A stretch of 7,143 nucleotides of DNA from positions 1 through 7,143 of the forward strand of contig DAOUQS010000099.1 of assembly GCA_030625465.1 (NCBI GenBank), read 5' to 3'. The position numbers were made by a program, and so were the translations under genes. This DNA comes from Amylibacter sp. Its GTDB lineage: Bacteria > Pseudomonadota > Alphaproteobacteria > Rhodobacterales > Rhodobacteraceae. The notes under the pieces were generated by a model. It made no database searches. It saw only the letters and a list, made by a program, of their open reading frames with translations, and was not told where the DNA came from. This document shows, in pieces, positions 5,539-7,143 of the stretch (position 1 is its first letter; every line of letters begins with the position of its first letter).

Positions 5539-6108
5539 TTATGAATAGTATTTCGGTTTTGTGTTTTTTTGCGCAGCGGACTTCAGCCAGTTGAACACAT
5601 GTTCGCCGACAGATCTGAAGCAGACCACATATGCGGTTTTGTCCGAACTTAACCAAAATGCGACAGGTAGTTGCCCCAGCCGCGTGCGGCGCATGTCACC
5701 AATTTGAAACGCATCCGCCGACAGGTTCGCAGGCGAGCCTTTGGCCAGTACATCGCGAATACCGGCACCTTCCAGTGAAAACATTGCGCGCGCATCCGAT
5801 ACATTGACGGCCAGTATATGGCTACCGGCCAAAGCCTTATCCAGCTTGGCCACGGTCGCATCCGCTTTTGCGTGATCGACCAGCAACAGCAATTCGTCAG
5901 GGGACATCCACGCGGCGGCGCCTTTTGCACCGCTGTTGATGCTGCCCGCTTTGGGTATGATAACACCGGTAGCCGCCTTGACAGCCTTGGCCAAAACGTC
6001 CGATGACAAGTCACCGCGCAGGGTGATCATGCCTTGCAGGCCAGTGTCCTTGATGGTGACAGAGCCTTTGAATACAGCACCTTGCAGCGCACTTACAGCA
6101 TTAGACAT
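5539..6108 (-). CDS. soxG: sarcosine oxidase gamma subunit
   Basis: SoxG is the small subunit of heterotetrameric (alpha-beta-gamma-delta) sarcosine oxidase, a cytoplasmic enzyme that oxidatively demethylates sarcosine to glycine and H2O2 while passing the one-carbon unit to tetrahydrofolate. This protein is 189 residues, normal for the family. Recognisable stretches are AAWMSPDELLLLVD (65-78), VSDARAMFSLEGAGIRDVLAKG (103-124), and the TRLGQLPVAFWL strand (142-153), a GcvT/YgfZ-like fold. The ATG at 6106-6108 overlaps the soxA stop by 8 bp (ATGTCTAA) and has AAGGGA 9 bases upstream inside soxA, so translation is likely coupled. The frame is open further into soxA, but that region belongs to soxA in another frame. 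Sequence divergence is high in this subunit; its location behind soxA makes the call firm. Confidence 0.92.
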   Translation of the reverse strand: MSNAVSALQGAVFKGSVTIKDTGLQGMITLRGDLSSDVLAKAVKAATGVIIPKAGSINSGAKGAAAWMSPDELLLLVDHAKADATVAKLDKALAGSHILAVNVSDARAMFSLEGAGIRDVLAKGSPANLSADAFQIGDMRRTRLGQLPVAFWLSSDKTAYVVCFRSVGEHVFNWLKSAAQKNTKPKYYS

Positions 6109-7143
6109 TTTGACGTGTCCCTTCTTTATCCAGAAATACCGGATCGCAAATTTCGGCTTTGATGATGCCGCCGTCAAGGGTCGGAAAATCGATGACCTCG
6201 CCCATGCGGTTAGGCCCGTTTTCGACCAAGCCCATCGCAATGGCGTGGTTCAGTGTCGGGGAAAAATAGGTTGATGTGACCCGCCCGATCATATGTTTTA
6301 CCCCGTTTTCACGCGTGGTGCCGTCGGTGGCATAGGCCCCGTCCGGGATCACCGCAAGTGGGTCAACCGGTTTCAGGCCGACAAGTTTCCAGCGTTTGGG
6401 GTCAACCATATGCGGGCGCAGCTGCGCGCGTTTGCCCAAGAAATCCTCTTTTTTCTTGGAGATCGCCCAGTTCAGCCCCAAGTCTTGCGGGATCACTGTG
6501 CCATCGGTTTCGTCGCCGATCATGATAAAACCTTTTTCCGCGCGCATCACGTGCAGGCATTCTGTGCCGTAAGGTTGAATGCCGAACTCTTTGCCTGCTG
6601 CCATACACATATCCCAAAACTCTTGGCCTTGGCTGGCAGGAACTGCAATCTCGTACGATAATTCGCCCGAGAACGAGATGCGGAAGGGGCGGGCCTGAAT
6701 GCCGCCGATTTTACCGTCCCTGAACTGCATGAACGGCAGGGCTTCGGCTGATAGATCCATGCCGCCAAGTTTTTCCAGCACTTTGCGGGCATTGGGGCCG
6801 ACCACCGCGATTTGTGCGTATTGTTCGGTGATGTTGGCGGTGTAGACTTTCCAGTCCCACCATTCGGTCTGCAACCATTCTTCCATCCACGCGTGAATGC
6901 GGTCGGAACCGCCCGATGTGGTGTGGCAAAGATACGTGTCTTCGGACAGGCGCGCGACCACGCCATCATCCGACAGAAAACCGTTTTCGGTACACATCAA
7001 GCCGTAGCGGCAAAAGCCGACTTTCAGCGTGCTCATCATATTGGTGTACATCATATCCATGAACTTGCCTGCGTCTGGCCCTTTGACAATGATCTTGCCC
7101 AAGGTGGATGCGTCCAGCAATCCGCAGTTTTTGCGGGTGTTCA
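6101..7143 (-). CDS. soxA: sarcosine oxidase alpha subunit, C-terminal domain (5' partial)
   Basis: The last 346 residues of SoxA are visible; the frame stays open to the window edge, where it reads NTRKNCGLLDASTLGKI. The full family protein is about 1000 residues with an N-terminal NAD/FAD-binding part. The visible part is the C-terminal aminomethyltransferase (GcvT-like, tetrahydrofolate-binding) domain. Clear marks are LLDASTLGKIIVKGPDAGKF, FLSDDGVVARL, QIAVVGPNARKVLEKL, ISFSGELSYEIAVPA, GTECLHVMRAEKGFIMIGDETDGT, QDLGLNWAISKKKEDFLGKR and GRVTSTYFSPTLNHAIAMGLV. In the known enzyme this domain captures the formaldehyde from sarcosine as 5,10-methylene-tetrahydrofolate. No stop or frameshift is seen. 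soxG overlaps the last 8 bp; in the usual soxBDAG order, soxB and soxD lie beyond the right edge. Confidence 0.95.
   Translation of the reverse strand, partial: NTRKNCGLLDASTLGKIIVKGPDAGKFMDMMYTNMMSTLKVGFCRYGLMCTENGFLSDDGVVARLSEDTYLCHTTSGGSDRIHAWMEEWLQTEWWDWKVYTANITEQYAQIAVVGPNARKVLEKLGGMDLSAEALPFMQFRDGKIGGIQARPFRISFSGELSYEIAVPASQGQEFWDMCMAAGKEFGIQPYGTECLHVMRAEKGFIMIGDETDGTVIPQDLGLNWAISKKKEDFLGKRAQLRPHMVDPKRWKLVGLKPVDPLAVIPDGAYATDGTTRENGVKHMIGRVTSTYFSPTLNHAIAMGLVENGPNRMGEVIDFPTLDGGIIKAEICDPVFLDKEGTRQNV

Noticed and set aside
6293..6661. Long plus-strand open frames opposite soxA, the methyltransferase and the hydrolase
   Set aside because: They are shadows of well-supported genes, with low-complexity or Cys/His/Arg-rich translations and no recognisable domains.
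5539..7143. sox genes as the thiosulfate-oxidation Sox system
   Set aside because: The proteins are GcvT-fold sarcosine oxidase subunits, not the haem or sulfur-carrier proteins that share the gene names.

Overview
This window looks like ordinary chromosome from an alphaproteobacterium of the Rhodobacteraceae / marine roseobacter type. The evidence is the end of a heterotetrameric sarcosine oxidase operon (soxA-soxG), a paired RNA methyltransferase and PIN-domain gene of a kind I recall from that family (RSP_2647/RSP_2648-like), a roseobacter-type lipoprotein, and moderately GC-rich codon use. I see no insertion sequence, phage gene, CRISPR array, tRNA or rRNA.

Left part (1-2577): the 3' end of a CoxE-type von Willebrand A protein (+) meets an alpha/beta-hydrolase (-) tail to tail, with 3 bp between them. 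The hydrolase is divergent from a small membrane-anchored M48 zinc peptidase (+). The peptidase is followed on the same strand by a short BLUF-domain protein. That BLUF domain keeps its flavin-site Tyr and Asn but has His where the photochemically essential Gln should be, and Phe where a conserved Met is usual.

Right part (2560-7143): every gene is on the minus strand. In transcription order they are soxA (truncated by the window edge), soxG (start overlaps the soxA stop), a 59-residue helical protein, a predicted lipoprotein (DUF6778-like), an RlmI-type PUA+Rossmann RNA methyltransferase, and a PIN-domain protein 6 bp behind the methyltransferase. The PIN gene ends 18 bp inside the convergent BLUF gene.

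How the genes relate: SoxA and SoxG are subunits of the enzyme that oxidises sarcosine to glycine, with formaldehyde captured on tetrahydrofolate; soxB and soxD are expected just beyond the right edge. The methyltransferase/PIN pair is probably a two-gene RNA-modification/RNA-processing unit rather than a toxin-antitoxin locus. The other genes show no clear pathway link. The points most worth a second look are the altered BLUF active site, the methyltransferase-PIN pairing, an in-frame 12-bp tandem duplication in the 59-residue gene, and phased or inverted repeat half-sites in the two intergenic regions on either side of that gene.
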